From: Bacteroidota bacterium
Lineage (GTDB): Bacteria > Bacteroidota > Bacteroidia > Bacteroidales > Prolixibacteraceae
DNA length: 54,873 nt
Assembly (NCBI GenBank): GCA_023412195.1
Contig: JAEYNZ010000137.1
Coordinates: 1-54,873 of the forward strand
Reading direction: 5' to 3'
Numbering within the stretch: the stretch's first letter is position 1; the number at the start of each line of letters is the position of its first letter. The notes below the pieces were generated by a model. It was not told where the DNA came from and did no database searches. It was given only the letters and a program-made list of their open reading frames with translations. Positions 44,110 to 53,048 of this stretch are shown here, one piece after another. The position numbers and the translations under genes are program-made.

Positions 44110-46332
44110 TTAATCATTAAGGTTTTCATCCCTCGACACACGGTCTATACCCTTGATTTTCTCAAGGCTTCCTATCAGATGGTGAAGGTCGTCGGCATTA
44201 TGGATGTAAATAAAAAGGTCGCCTTCGAATATACCTTCATGGGTATCGAACTTAACCGACCGCATATTAATGCTGTGCTGCTTCGAAATAATGTTGGTTA
44301 CTTCATTCACGATGCCCAGCCTGTCGAACCCTTCCAGCCGGAGGCGTGTGAGGTACGACTGTTTTTTAAATTTGGTCCACTCTGCAGCAATAATCCTGTT
44401 GCCATGGCTCGAAAGAAACTTTTCAACCTCCCTGCACCCGGTTTTGTGGATGATAATATGATCGTTTGTACTCAGGTACCCGATCACCTGGTCGCCGGGA
44501 ATGGGGTGGCAGCATTTTGCCAGTGTATAGGTAACATCATCCTGTGTTTCCTTCAGGAGAAAAGGCTTTTTTTTGTCAATGACATTCGATTCTTCACTGG
44601 CCTCGGGTATTTCTTCTTCCTTCTTTTTTCTGCTGAAGGTGATGTTCCAGTATTTGACAAGTTTGTTGGGTGATTTTTTTCCCAGAATTTCTTCCAGGTT
44701 TTTAAGTTCCAGGAAACCCATTCCTGTTTCAGAATAAAGTTGTTCCTTATTGTTCAGGTTAAAATGGGCAATAATTTTTTTCAGGTTGTTGGAAGTCATG
44801 GGTGCCTTAATATTTTTCATGGCCTCTTCCACAATCTCCCTACCCTTGTCTACATGTTTTTTTTGTTCAAGCTTAAATGCATCCTTAATTTTTGAACGGG
44901 CCTTTGCTGTTGTTGCAAATTTTAACCATTCTGGTTTCGGGACCTGTTTCCCTGATGTAAGAATTTCTATCTGGTCACCATTTTCAAGTACATGGTTAAT
45001 GGGGACAAGCTTAAAATTAATTTTTGCCCCAATGCATTTGTTCCCTAAATCTGTATGGATCTCGTAAGCAAAATCAATCACTGTTGAACCCTGTGGCAGG
45101 GAAACCATATCCCCTTTTGGTGTGAACAAATTGATTTCTGTGGCATACAGGTTTAGCTTGAAATCATCGAGGAATTCAAATGCATCCGAGTCAGGTGTTC
45201 GAAGATGTTCCCTGATTCTTTCGATCCAGGTTTCAAGTTCATTTTCAAAGGTGCTGATGTCCTTGTACCTGTAATGGGCAGCGAAGCCATGTTCTGCAAC
45301 TTCATCCATGCGCTCGGTTCTGATCTGCACTTCCACCCACTTCCCCTGGGGCCCCATAACAGTAACATGCAATGATTCATACCCGTTGGCTTTGGGCATG
45401 GTTATCCAGTCGCGTATGCGATCAGGCCGCGGCTTATAAATATCTGTAACCAGCGAAAGCACATCGAAACATTGCCGTTTTTCTGATATGCCAGGTTTGG
45501 CTTTTATAACGATCCGAACAGCCAGTATATCGTAAATCTCATTGAAGGATATCCCTTTTTTCTGCATTTTTTGCCAGATCGAAAAAGTCGATTTCAACCT
45601 GTGACTTACAATGCTGTCGATTTTTTCCGCTTCCAGTTTCTCCTGGATAGGGCGGATAAATTCATTAACCAGGTAATTTCTTTTTTCTTCCTGGTTGTGA
45701 AGCAAATACATTGTCTTTTTATACTCTTCGGGGTGCTTATGCTTAAAGCTGAGTTCTTCCAGGTCGCTTTTAATGGCATAAAGCCCCAGCCTGTGTGCCA
45801 GGGGAACATAAAGATACAGGGTTTCTCCGGCTATTTTTATTTTTTTATGTGCCGGCATCGACTCCAGCGTTTGCATATTGTGAAGCCGGTCGGCTATTTT
45901 TATCAGGATGACACGTACATCATCGGAAAGCGTCATCAGGATTTTTTTCAAGGTAAGAACCTGGCGTGAATCAATGTCACCCGAAAGTTTTGTCAGGCCA
46001 TCAACAATCCGGGCGACTTTAGGCCCAAACATGTTTTCAATGTCACTGACTGAATATTCAGTATCTTCAACCACATCATGAAGTATGGATGCACAAATGG
46101 AGGTAGCACCAAGGCCCATGTCCTTTGCAACAATTCGTGCTACTGCTATGGGATGTATGATATAGGGTTCCCCTGATTTTCTTTTGATTCCGTCATGGGC
46201 AGCATTGGCAAACCGGAAGGCTTTTTCAATCCTGGCAAGCCGCTCCTCGTCAAATTTATTCTGAATCACCTTCAGAAAATCCTGGTAACGGTCTTCTATA
46301 TGTCGTATTTCTGCCTGATTAAAATGCTGCAC
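44110..46332 (-). CDS. Bifunctional (p)ppGpp synthetase/hydrolase (RSH)
   Basis: The 740-residue protein has all RSH domains: an HD hydrolase domain with H46, and HDVVED at 85-90 (intact); a synthetase domain with YDILAVRIVI and ANGYESLHVTV; a TGS domain (about 405-465, INLFTPKGDMVSLP); a helical/zinc-finger-like part (LAKCCHPIPGDQVIGY); and a C-terminal ACT domain (about 665-735). It makes and breaks the alarmone (p)ppGpp. Both catalytic halves look functional, so it is a Rel-type enzyme, the main stringent-response enzyme of this genome region. It is first of the minus-strand block RSH - Fur - PurA - NAPRT. Confidence 0.94.
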   Translation of the reverse strand: MQHFNQAEIRHIEDRYQDFLKVIQNKFDEERLARIEKAFRFANAAHDGIKRKSGEPYIIHPIAVARIVAKDMGLGATSICASILHDVVEDTEYSVSDIENMFGPKVARIVDGLTKLSGDIDSRQVLTLKKILMTLSDDVRVILIKIADRLHNMQTLESMPAHKKIKIAGETLYLYVPLAHRLGLYAIKSDLEELSFKHKHPEEYKKTMYLLHNQEEKRNYLVNEFIRPIQEKLEAEKIDSIVSHRLKSTFSIWQKMQKKGISFNEIYDILAVRIVIKAKPGISEKRQCFDVLSLVTDIYKPRPDRIRDWITMPKANGYESLHVTVMGPQGKWVEVQIRTERMDEVAEHGFAAHYRYKDISTFENELETWIERIREHLRTPDSDAFEFLDDFKLNLYATEINLFTPKGDMVSLPQGSTVIDFAYEIHTDLGNKCIGAKINFKLVPINHVLENGDQIEILTSGKQVPKPEWLKFATTAKARSKIKDAFKLEQKKHVDKGREIVEEAMKNIKAPMTSNNLKKIIAHFNLNNKEQLYSETGMGFLELKNLEEILGKKSPNKLVKYWNITFSRKKKEEEIPEASEESNVIDKKKPFLLKETQDDVTYTLAKCCHPIPGDQVIGYLSTNDHIIIHKTGCREVEKFLSSHGNRIIAAEWTKFKKQSYLTRLRLEGFDRLGIVNEVTNIISKQHSINMRSVKFDTHEGIFEGDLFIYIHNADDLHHLIGSLEKIKGIDRVSRDENLND

Positions 46333-46802
46333 TTTTTTTGTTTTATCGTATCAAAAAATACTTATCATTCTTTATCCAAAGTTTTCAATTTTTTCTATAA
46401 AAATGTTCGTTCCTTACGAAAAAAATGATGGTGTTAATTCTATCTTAATCTGCTCATTGGTTTTATTATCCCCCTTTTTGTCTTTTTTGCAAATTATATG
46501 CCTAACAGAATTTCCGACACTTCAGACTTTAAAGAATAAAGCTATTTCCTGATCTTTCCTCTCTGAGTCATGGAACATACTGCAATACATCTGCTGACTT
46601 TCCTCTTCTGGCAAAAATCCTCATTTTTAAAATAAGTTCAGCTAAAACTGATGTAAATTATTTTTTAGTATACACTAAATTTGAATATTTGTGTAAAATA
46701 CAATTAAAAAAGAGTATTTTACAACTAAAGATGCTGAACACAGCGTTGATTAGCTGGTTCTTTACAAAAATATACGATCTGTAAACTTTGATTTAAAGGA
46801 AA
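46333..46802. other. AT-rich divergent intergenic region
   Basis: About 470 bases separate the divergent RSH and epimerase genes. The DNA is very AT-rich. Partial -7-like words occur near both starts (GTATTTTTTG on the minus strand near 46355; TGTAAACTTTG near 46781-46791) but with wrong spacing. I see no gene, RNA or clear repeat. Confidence 0.5.
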
Positions 46803-47855
46803 ATGAAAATACATCTGGTATCAGGAGGTTGTGGTTTTGTTGGCCGCAACATGGTGAAACGGTTATTGAAAACTACTGGTGACCGCATATTTGTTGTCGA
46901 CGATTTATCTATTGGAACCCATCCCCTGGAATGGTTACCTGGTTTTTCTGTAAGGCATAATGAAGATCTGGAAATCATAGGAGATGACGAAAGGCTTCTT
47001 TTCTGGAAAGGCGATTTTCGTGATTTCCTGTTTTACCTGCGCGAGAATCCCCGGTTCCTTCAGGAAAAATATCAGCTGGAGTTTGAAAAATTCAACGATG
47101 TTTATCATTTTGCAGCTATTGTTGGTGGCCGTGCCAAAATTGACGGAGATCCGATGATGGTAGCGCTCGATTTATCTATCGATGCAGAATTCTTCTACTG
47201 GGTTACGAGGCACCGCCCCGACAGGGTGCTCTACCCAAGTTCCAGTGCTGCATATCCCGTAAGCCTTCAAACCGATGAGGCAGCAGTATCATTAAAAGAA
47301 AGTGATATTGATTTTAAGGGAAATCTTGGTACCCCGGATATGACCTATGGTTGGTCGAAACTGACAGGTGAATTCCTTGCACAGATTGCTGCCCGGCATT
47401 ATGGCATTTCCATTGTATGTATCAGGCCATTTTCGGGATACGGCGAGGATCAGGACCTGACATATCCTGTGCCTGCTATTGCTGCGCGGGCTGCCAAACG
47501 CGAAGATCCTTTCGAGGTGTGGGGAACCGGCCAGCAGGGCCGTGATTTTGTTCATATTGATGATGTCATCGACTTTATCCATATTCTGATGGATAAAGTA
47601 TCTGATGGTTCAGCATATAATATTGGTTCCGGAAAACTATTGTCATTTATTGATATTATACAGGTATTCTGTGACATTGCCGGATATAAGCCTCAGATCA
47701 AACAACTCCTGGATAAACCTGTTGGAGTGCATTCAAGGTATGCCAATATGGACCTTGTTACAGAAACTTTTGGATGGAAGCCAAAAATACCTGTGGAAGA
47801 AGGAATGCGACGTGTATTTAATGCAGCCGTTAAACGGCTGGAAAAGGATAATTAA
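46803..47855 (+). CDS. NAD-dependent sugar epimerase/dehydratase
   Basis: The 350-residue extended short-chain dehydrogenase has the NAD-binding GGCGFVG (G8, G11, G14), an acidic end of the second strand (VVDDLS), and the catalytic YxxxK at Y182 and K186 (TYGWSK). The SSSAAYP stretch is the Ser of the catalytic triad. GRDFVHIDDV is typical of UDP-sugar epimerases. It may act on a nucleotide sugar for surface polysaccharide; the substrate is not clear. It is 3 bases from the glycosyltransferase gene, so the two likely work together. Confidence 0.88.
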   Translation: MKIHLVSGGCGFVGRNMVKRLLKTTGDRIFVVDDLSIGTHPLEWLPGFSVRHNEDLEIIGDDERLLFWKGDFRDFLFYLRENPRFLQEKYQLEFEKFNDVYHFAAIVGGRAKIDGDPMMVALDLSIDAEFFYWVTRHRPDRVLYPSSSAAYPVSLQTDEAAVSLKESDIDFKGNLGTPDMTYGWSKLTGEFLAQIAARHYGISIVCIRPFSGYGEDQDLTYPVPAIAARAAKREDPFEVWGTGQQGRDFVHIDDVIDFIHILMDKVSDGSAYNIGSGKLLSFIDIIQVFCDIAGYKPQIKQLLDKPVGVHSRYANMDLVTETFGWKPKIPVEEGMRRVFNAAVKRLEKDN

Positions 47856-47858
47856 ATT

Positions 47859-49133
47859 ATGGAGCGGATTGTCTGTTTTGGTGCAGGTCCTGTTTTTAAG
47901 GGTGGTCTTGCCAATTATAATACATCGCTAGCCAAAGCTTTTGATAAAAGGGGGGATGTGGAGGTTCACATCGTTTCCTGGACTCAACAGTACCCTTCCA
48001 TTATTCCCCGTGACTTCATAGACCGGAAGAGCAAAACAGATTTGATGGAAGGAACAAAAATAAAAGTTCATTACATCACAAATTACAACAATCCTTTAAG
48101 CTGGACAAAAACTGCGCGGCTGATCAGGAGTATCAATCCGTCAAAAGTAATATTTCAGTGGAGCATTGCCATACAGGGCCTACCTGTTGGCCGTATTGCC
48201 AGAATGTTAAAAAGCAGCCCGGATATTGAATTGTTATTCGATCTTCACTTTGTAATTCAGAAAGAAAACAGCAAAACGGACAGGCTGTTTACGAAGTTTG
48301 CATTGTCACAGGCTGATTCCTTTGTTGTACATTCTAAAAAGACCGGACAGGAACTGGAAAGCCTTTTTCCTGAAAAACAATTTATTTACAAGGATAATTA
48401 CAGCGACATGAACGATGGAGACAAAACACCCATCATAAAGCTTTATCATCCGGTATATAACATGTTCAGCCCTGATCCCCAATTTGATGTTGAGAATCAG
48501 AAGAAGGAGTGGGGGATCAGAAAATACGGGTTTCTGTTTTTTGGATTTATCAGGAAATATAAAGGTCTGCATCATGTGATCGAAGCATTTGCCAAAATGG
48601 CTGCCAAACGTGATGATGTAACGCTGCTGATCGTAGGGGAATCGTTCTGGCAAACCCTCGATAATAAAAAATTATCCACACGAATCAAGCAGGTCGTTTT
48701 TGGAATAGCCAAGGCGGTTATGGTAAAAAAAGAGGATGATGAGAAAAATTACCGGCCCCTGGAACTCATAGAAAAATATAATTTACAGGACAAGGTGTTT
48801 GTAATGAATGATTTTGTTCCCAATGAAGATGTCCATAAATATTTTCAGGTAAGCGATGCAATTGTGCTCTACTACTCCTATGCCACCCCTTCAGGAGTGG
48901 AATCAATTGCATGCAACTTCAGCCTGCCCATCCTGGCTACACGTGTAGGGCATTTCCCCGAAACAGTGAAAGATGGCTACAACGGGTACCTGGCAGCGCC
49001 GGATGATATCGGTTCGATGGCTGCTGCCATGGAGAAAATAATAACCCAGCCTGTTAACAGGGCAAATGTTGCAGAGGCTTCAAGGGAAATGAGCTGGGAT
49101 AATTACGCCGCTGCCATTCTTGGAAGACCCTGA
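47859..49133 (+). CDS. GT-B glycosyltransferase (family 4-like)
   Basis: The 424-residue protein has two Rossmann-like domains: the N-terminal one starts with FGAGPVFKGGLANYN, a donor/acceptor glycine-rich loop, and the C-terminal one (about 210-410) has FFGFIRKYKGLHHVIEAF, FVPNEDVHKYFQVSDAIVLYY and the E-x7-E-like PSGVESIACNFSLPILA. These are typical of retaining GT4 enzymes. It likely adds a sugar to a surface glycan in the cytoplasm or at the inner membrane. It lies directly behind the epimerase gene. Confidence 0.87.
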   Translation: MERIVCFGAGPVFKGGLANYNTSLAKAFDKRGDVEVHIVSWTQQYPSIIPRDFIDRKSKTDLMEGTKIKVHYITNYNNPLSWTKTARLIRSINPSKVIFQWSIAIQGLPVGRIARMLKSSPDIELLFDLHFVIQKENSKTDRLFTKFALSQADSFVVHSKKTGQELESLFPEKQFIYKDNYSDMNDGDKTPIIKLYHPVYNMFSPDPQFDVENQKKEWGIRKYGFLFFGFIRKYKGLHHVIEAFAKMAAKRDDVTLLIVGESFWQTLDNKKLSTRIKQVVFGIAKAVMVKKEDDEKNYRPLELIEKYNLQDKVFVMNDFVPNEDVHKYFQVSDAIVLYYSYATPSGVESIACNFSLPILATRVGHFPETVKDGYNGYLAAPDDIGSMAAAMEKIITQPVNRANVAEASREMSWDNYAAAILGRP

Positions 49134-49135
49134 TA

Positions 49136-49588
49136 TTAAAAGTTTTTCAGTTTTTCCAGGACAAGCCTGTCGACAGGAAAAGTTAACATGTCAGGAGCTG
49201 CTTCCTTCAGGTTCAGCCATCTGAAGCTTTGACCCCCATCTTTCATTTCCTCAAAATCAAATGGTTGTGTTGAAATATCAAAACATTGTGGCATCTTCAG
49301 ATCGACAAGGTAATATATGCTCATCAGCTGGTGATTTTCATAAAATAACGCTTTCTGGAAATAATCGGTGGTGTAATAGTGCCTGATATTTTCAATTTCC
49401 TGGCCATTACATTCTTCTGCAAATTCCCTTATCAGGCAATCGATGGTGCCTTCTCCGTAGTGTAATCCGCCCCCGGGAAACTTGGTCATCTTCATGTTCA
49501 TACGGAATTCATCTGACACAAGGACTTCATTTTTCCCGTTCATAACGAGCCCGTAAACCCGTATTACAAAATTGCCGGCTGGATTCAT
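49136..49588 (-). CDS. Nudix hydrolase
   Basis: The 150-residue protein has a near-complete Nudix box from G40 to about G62: G(x5)E46(x7)R54-E55-F-A-E58-E59, with Cys-Asn where Gly is usual. Nudix enzymes cleave nucleoside diphosphates linked to other groups. Substrate unknown. Its ATG overlaps the stop codon of miaA (ATGA), so it is translated with it. Its end lies 2 bases from the convergent glycosyltransferase gene. Confidence 0.88.
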   Translation of the reverse strand: MNPAGNFVIRVYGLVMNGKNEVLVSDEFRMNMKMTKFPGGGLHYGEGTIDCLIREFAEECNGQEIENIRHYYTTDYFQKALFYENHQLMSIYYLVDLKMPQCFDISTQPFDFEEMKDGGQSFRWLNLKEAAPDMLTFPVDRLVLEKLKNF

Positions 49589-50502
49589 TTTTCGTGAATT
49601 ACATTTTCAGTATAACCAATTACACCACTGATGTCACCGGGTACAAACCAAGTCATATACGGGTCGTTCCTGAACCAGGTTAGTTGCTTTCGGGCATAAC
49701 GCCGGGTGTTGCGTTTAATGAGTTCAATAGCCTTATCTTTTGAAATTTCACCTTTGAAATATGAGAAGAATTCCCGGTAACCTACTGTGTTCAGTGATTG
49801 CAGGTGACTTAGATGATACACACTGCGTGCTTCTTCTTCAAGGCCTGCTTCAATCATTTGATCCACCCTTGAATTGATTCTATTATGTAAATTTTCCCGG
49901 TCACAGTTTAACCCGATTTTTATAACAGAAAACGTTCTTACCTTTTTGGGGGAAGTTCTGAACGAGGAATATGGCTTACCGGTCATCATAAATATTTCAA
50001 GGGCATGCATGATCCGGGCAGGATTTTTTAAATCCACCTGCCGGTAATATTCCGGGTCGCAGGTTTTTAAACGGTGACGAAGGCTTTCTAACCCTTCATC
50101 CGTTAACTGCTTTTTCAGATCATCCCTTATCTCAGGAAGGATATCAGGCATGATGTCAATTCCGTTGCATACGGCATCGATATATAACATGGAACCACCT
50201 GCCATAACAACAACAGAATGTTGTTTGAATAATTTTTCAAGAAGTTCCAGTACTTCCGTTTCATACCGGCTGGCATTATATGAATCAGCCAATGAGTGTG
50301 AATGGATGAAGTGGTGTTTTACTGTTGCAAGTTCTGAAGGATCAGGAACAGCAGTTCCAATGGTGAGCTCACGAAATATTTGCCTTGAATCTGCAGAAAT
50401 AATTTCCGTCTGATAATGAAGTGCAGTTTCAACTGCCACTTTAGTTTTACCTATGGCTGTTGGTCCTGTTATGATTATAAGGAATTTTTGCCTGTTGCTC
50501 AT
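49585..50502 (-). CDS. miaA: tRNA dimethylallyltransferase
   Basis: With ATG at 50502 the protein has 305 residues and starts MSNRQKFLIIITGPTAIGKT; the P-loop is at about residues 13-20. A GTG at 50526 is possible but lies upstream of a good -7 box. Other MiaA motifs are SADSRQIFRELTIGTA and RRYARKQLTWFRND. MiaA adds a dimethylallyl group from DMAPP to A37 of tRNAs reading UNN codons. It is the first gene of a miaA-nudix pair. Upstream lies the repeat island. Confidence 0.95.
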   Translation of the reverse strand: MSNRQKFLIIITGPTAIGKTKVAVETALHYQTEIISADSRQIFRELTIGTAVPDPSELATVKHHFIHSHSLADSYNASRYETEVLELLEKLFKQHSVVVMAGGSMLYIDAVCNGIDIMPDILPEIRDDLKKQLTDEGLESLRHRLKTCDPEYYRQVDLKNPARIMHALEIFMMTGKPYSSFRTSPKKVRTFSVIKIGLNCDRENLHNRINSRVDQMIEAGLEEEARSVYHLSHLQSLNTVGYREFFSYFKGEISKDKAIELIKRNTRRYARKQLTWFRNDPYMTWFVPGDISGVIGYTENVIHEK

Positions 50503-50508
50503 TGGCTG

Positions 50509-50516
50509 CAAAGATA
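50509..50516 (-). promoter_or_regulatory. -7 promoter element of miaA
   Basis: On the minus strand TATCTTTG lies only 6 bases before the ATG at 50502. Transcription would start at or next to the ATG, giving a leaderless or nearly leaderless mRNA. No TTTG is seen at the -33 distance. Confidence 0.45.
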
Positions 50517-50623
50517 GAAGTCTCACAGTAAAAAGTAATATAGCCCGATGAAAAGTAATTTGTGGGAGGACAAGACACCAGTCTTGATACTCTTATGCAA
50601 CAGTCATTTGAAAGCAGACTTAT

Positions 50624-50711
50624 TTTGTGTCTATTAGTCTAGAAACTTGTGTCTCTTTGTCTAGAAACTTGTGTCTCTTTGTCTAGATACTTGTGTCTCT
50701 TCGTCTTGATA
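50624..50711. repeat. 22-bp tandem array 1 (4 units)
   Basis: Four units of exactly 22 bases, beginning [C/T]TTGTGTCT and ending in CTAGAAA, CTAGATA or CTTGATA. The first three use the CTAGA variant, the last the CTTGATA variant. It is directly followed by the 153-bp block. Confidence 0.9.
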
Positions 50712-50864
50712 CTTTTATGTAATCATCTATCATTTAAAGTCAAAACGACCCCTCCCCGTCTTACGCCAGCAGGCGGAGAAGGATAAGACAAGGCGCTCTG
50801 TAGCAGTATTCTACCTGATTTGCACTGTCCCAAAGTCCCCCTTCGGAGGATTTAGGGGGCCGTT
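50712..50864. repeat. 153-bp block, copy 1
   Basis: Starts CTTTTATGTAATCATC and ends with TTAGGGGGCCGT. A second copy lies at 51416-51568 with about 90 percent identity by eye. It contains an inverted-repeat-like segment around AGTCCCCCTTCGG and TTTAGGGGG. Confidence 0.9.
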
Positions 50865-50885
50865 TATAATACTATTTTTCATTAG

Positions 50886-51032
50886 TGTCCGGTTAATATT
50901 TGAGATTTCTCCCTACGGTCGAAATGACTGTGTTTTCAGAGCTATTGTTTTGGGAGGGGCAGGTTGGCGGCGAAGCCGTCAACCTACCCCTTTCAAATAT
51001 ATAAATAACTGATTGTCATCTCGAGTTGTGAC
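50886..51032. repeat. Dispersed repeat, copy 1, with hairpin
   Basis: Runs from TGTCCGGTTAATATTTGAG to about CATCTCGAGTTGTGA and matches 52797-52935. It contains a hairpin, AGGTTGGCGG-CGAAG-CCGTCAACCT, which is degenerate in the second copy. Confidence 0.8.
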
Positions 51033-51098
51033 CCCAAATAAAAATGGGGCACAATGCTGATATGACAGGCAATGAAGATTATATTGTAAATGTATCTT

Positions 51099-51183
51099 CT
51101 TTGTGATTTCTTGGCGCCTTGGAGTCTTGGTGGCAAAAGAAATTTATGCCACAAAGCCACCAAGCCCGCGAAGTTTCACAAAG
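51099..51183. repeat. Long imperfect inverted repeat
   Basis: Left arm 51099-51135 (CTTTGTGATTTCTTGGCG...TGGCA) pairs with right arm 51147-51183 (TGCCACAAAGCCACC...TCACAAAG) over about 36 bases with a short loop. Repeats of this kind (CTTTGTG...CTTGGTGGC) are widespread in bacterial intergenic DNA. Confidence 0.7.
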
Positions 51184-51246
51184 TTCCCGATGCAGCTTTT
51201 TGATTCTGTCTTAATGGCCAGACTAAATGCATGTTAAGTAAATCTG

Positions 51247-51315
51247 TCATTGGTAACGAAGTGAGAGATCTCAAAATTCATTGCTTTAAAAATTTTACCG
51301 GACAACAATGATTAT
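51247..51315. repeat. Dispersed repeat block C, copy 1
   Basis: TCATTGGTAACGAAGTGAGAG to GGACAACAATGATT matches 52927-52996 (TCATCTTGAACGAAATGAGAG to GGACAACATTGTAAT). Confidence 0.75.
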
Positions 51316-51349
51316 TTTTCATATGGTTATAAAATTCTTTACTGAGGGA

Positions 51350-51415
51350 CTTGTGTTTCTTCGTCCTGATATTTGTGTCTCTTCGTCTTGATACTTGTGT
51401 CTCTTAGTCTTGATA
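51350..51415. repeat. 22-bp tandem array 2 (3 units)
   Basis: Three 22-base units of the CTTGATA variant. The preceding 29 bases (from ATATGGTTATAAAATT) also precede array 3 in the form ATACGGCTATAAAACT. It is followed by copy 2 of the 153-bp block, as array 1 is by copy 1. Confidence 0.9.
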
Positions 51416-51568
51416 CTCTTATGTAATCATCTATCATTTAAAGTCAAAACGACCCCTCCCCGCCTTCCGGCAGCTGGCGGAGAGGGGAAAGACAAGACGC
51501 TCTGTAGCAGTATTCTACCTGATTTGCACTGTCCCAAAGTCCCCCTTCGGGGGATTTAGGGGGTCGTG
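51416..51568. repeat. 153-bp block, copy 2
   Basis: Second copy of the block at 50712-50864, of the same length, in the same orientation, and again directly behind a 22-bp array. Confidence 0.9.
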
Positions 51569-51635
51569 TTTTAGCATCTGGTGTTTCATTTATAATATTA
51601 TTTTTCATACGGCTATAAAACTTTTTACTGAGGGA

Positions 51636-51855
51636 CTTGTGTCCCTTCGTCCTGATACTTGTGTCTCTTCGTCATGATACTTGTGTCGCTTCGTCTTGAT
51701 ACTTGTGTCTGTTAGTCTTGATACTTGTGTCTATTAGTCTAGATACTTGTGTCTGTTAGTCTTGATACTTGTGTCTCTTCGTCTTGATACTTGTGTCTAT
51801 TAGTCTTGATACTTGTGTCTATTAGTCTTGATACTAATGTCTCTTCGTCTTGATA
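51636..51855. repeat. 22-bp tandem array 3 (10 units)
   Basis: Ten consecutive units of exactly 22 bases. The variable centre alternates between CTCTTCGT-like and CTATTAGT/CTGTTAGT-like forms. Because 22 is not a multiple of 3, the array is not a coding repeat. There are no spacers. Confidence 0.92.
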
Positions 51856-51905
51856 CTCATATAACTAACACTGTTTTAAACGTGACTTATATATCCTGGT
51901 ACTGG

Positions 51906-51942
51906 AAAAAAAAATGACTGCCCAAAAGAAATTGAGCAGCCA
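51906..51942 (-). terminator. Intrinsic terminator of the pRiA4b-ORF3-like gene
   Basis: On the minus strand a 9-bp stem (TGGCTGCTC / GGGCAGTCA, two G-T pairs) is followed by nine T residues. It lies 31 bases after the stop codon. Confidence 0.8.
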
Positions 51943-51972
51943 GGTTGAATAAAATTTTAAAAAAATGAAAAT

Positions 51973-52536
51973 TTAAAAGTCTTCCATTTCTCCGTAAAGT
52001 TCTGTGTAATCCTCCAAAATTCCAAAATCCATCAGAATCTCCTCTTCCTGAATCTTTACTGCATCAGGTTCATAATGATCTTCGCCAAAAAATTGCACCG
52101 GGGCGTCACCTTTTTTTAAGGTAACAACTGGTTCTCTGAGATTATTTTCCATAACAATTTCTGTTAATTCGATATTCAGTGATCTGTCGTTTATTAAATC
52201 ATATGTGTAAATTAACTGCTGGTCAGGCTTTTTTATCAATTCTGACAGATGGGTTTTCTGCATAATAAAATAAGCACCTGCATTCATGCCCAGGTCAAGC
52301 AAAGAAACTTCATGTTGCTTTTTTCCATGTTGATCCGGTATAAAAAAAGAGGCAAGCTGATAGGGTTCAAATTCTGTAATTGCCTGTATACTTCTGTGAA
52401 AATCGTAAAATGTATGGGTGCTGTCGGTCTTTATTTCCAGAAGGAAATTCCTGGATTCGGGTGACGTGATTCTGAACTGATAAATCATAGCATCATACGT
52501 TTTTACCACGTCAAATTTATGAACCTTTTCATTCAC
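51973..52536 (-). CDS. pRiA4b ORF-3-like protein
   Basis: The 187-residue protein resembles the plasmid pRiA4b ORF-3 family: an N-terminal YQFRITSPESRNFLLEIKTDSTHTFYDFHRSIQ, and GKKQHEVSLLDLGMNAG...FIMQKTHLSELIKKPDQQLIYTYDL, where the TYDL-type ending of the domain is usual. The C-terminus is highly acidic. Function of the family is unknown; members often sit near mobile elements. Here the gene is surrounded by repeats on both sides. Confidence 0.6.
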   Translation of the reverse strand: MNEKVHKFDVVKTYDAMIYQFRITSPESRNFLLEIKTDSTHTFYDFHRSIQAITEFEPYQLASFFIPDQHGKKQHEVSLLDLGMNAGAYFIMQKTHLSELIKKPDQQLIYTYDLINDRSLNIELTEIVMENNLREPVVTLKKGDAPVQFFGEDHYEPDAVKIQEEEILMDFGILEDYTELYGEMEDF

Positions 52537-52796
52537 ATGAAATAATTAAATTTTTGTTTGGAAGGAATATATCTATTATACCGTTTCTGTTCAAAATAAA
52601 ATAAAAATCCATAGGCTTGTCAGACAGGAATTTAAACTGCCTAATGTTATAATCAGGCGGGTTGATTATGACAACAATCCGGAATTTTAAAAAATGTTAA
52701 AAAAAATTAAGTTCAAAAAACTATCGAACAGATTCGTCTTGTGTTCTGTAAATTTCATGAAAATGAAAACCAGGTTCGTGTAAATTTAACATCAGG

Positions 52797-52996
52797 ATCC
52801 GGTTAAAAATTTGAGATTTCTCCCTAAGGTATAAATGACATTGTTTTCAGAGTTTTTGTTTTATAAGGTACAGGTTGGCCGCGAAGTTGCCAGCCTATCC
52901 CTCCCAGGATAGAACTAACTGATTGTCATCTTGAACGAAATGAGAGATCTTAAATTATATTGTTTTAAAAATGTTGGCGGACAACATTGTAATTTT
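52797..52996. repeat. Dispersed repeats, second copies (A and C blocks)
   Basis: 52797-52935 is a diverged copy of 50886-51032 (GATCCGGTTAAAAATTTGAG onwards) and runs directly into a copy of block C of 51247-51315. Here the two blocks are joined, whereas the first copies are about 215 bases apart. The rest of the 512-bp gap (52537-53048) is AT-rich and shows no gene. Confidence 0.75.
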
Positions 52997-53048
52997 ATGA
53001 AAAAAGTTTTACATATTTAACAGGGAGTAAAATAATACAACGAAGTAT

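Larger units (their letters stand above)
50527..51905. other. Repeat island without genes
   Basis: Nearly 1.4 kb without a convincing open frame. It is built from several repeat families listed separately: 22-bp tandem arrays, a duplicated 153-bp block, an imperfect long hairpin, and dispersed blocks that recur near 52.8-53.0 kb. Confidence 0.8.

Noticed and set aside
50624..51855. CRISPR array
   Set aside because: The 22-base units follow each other with no spacers, units vary, and no cas genes are present.
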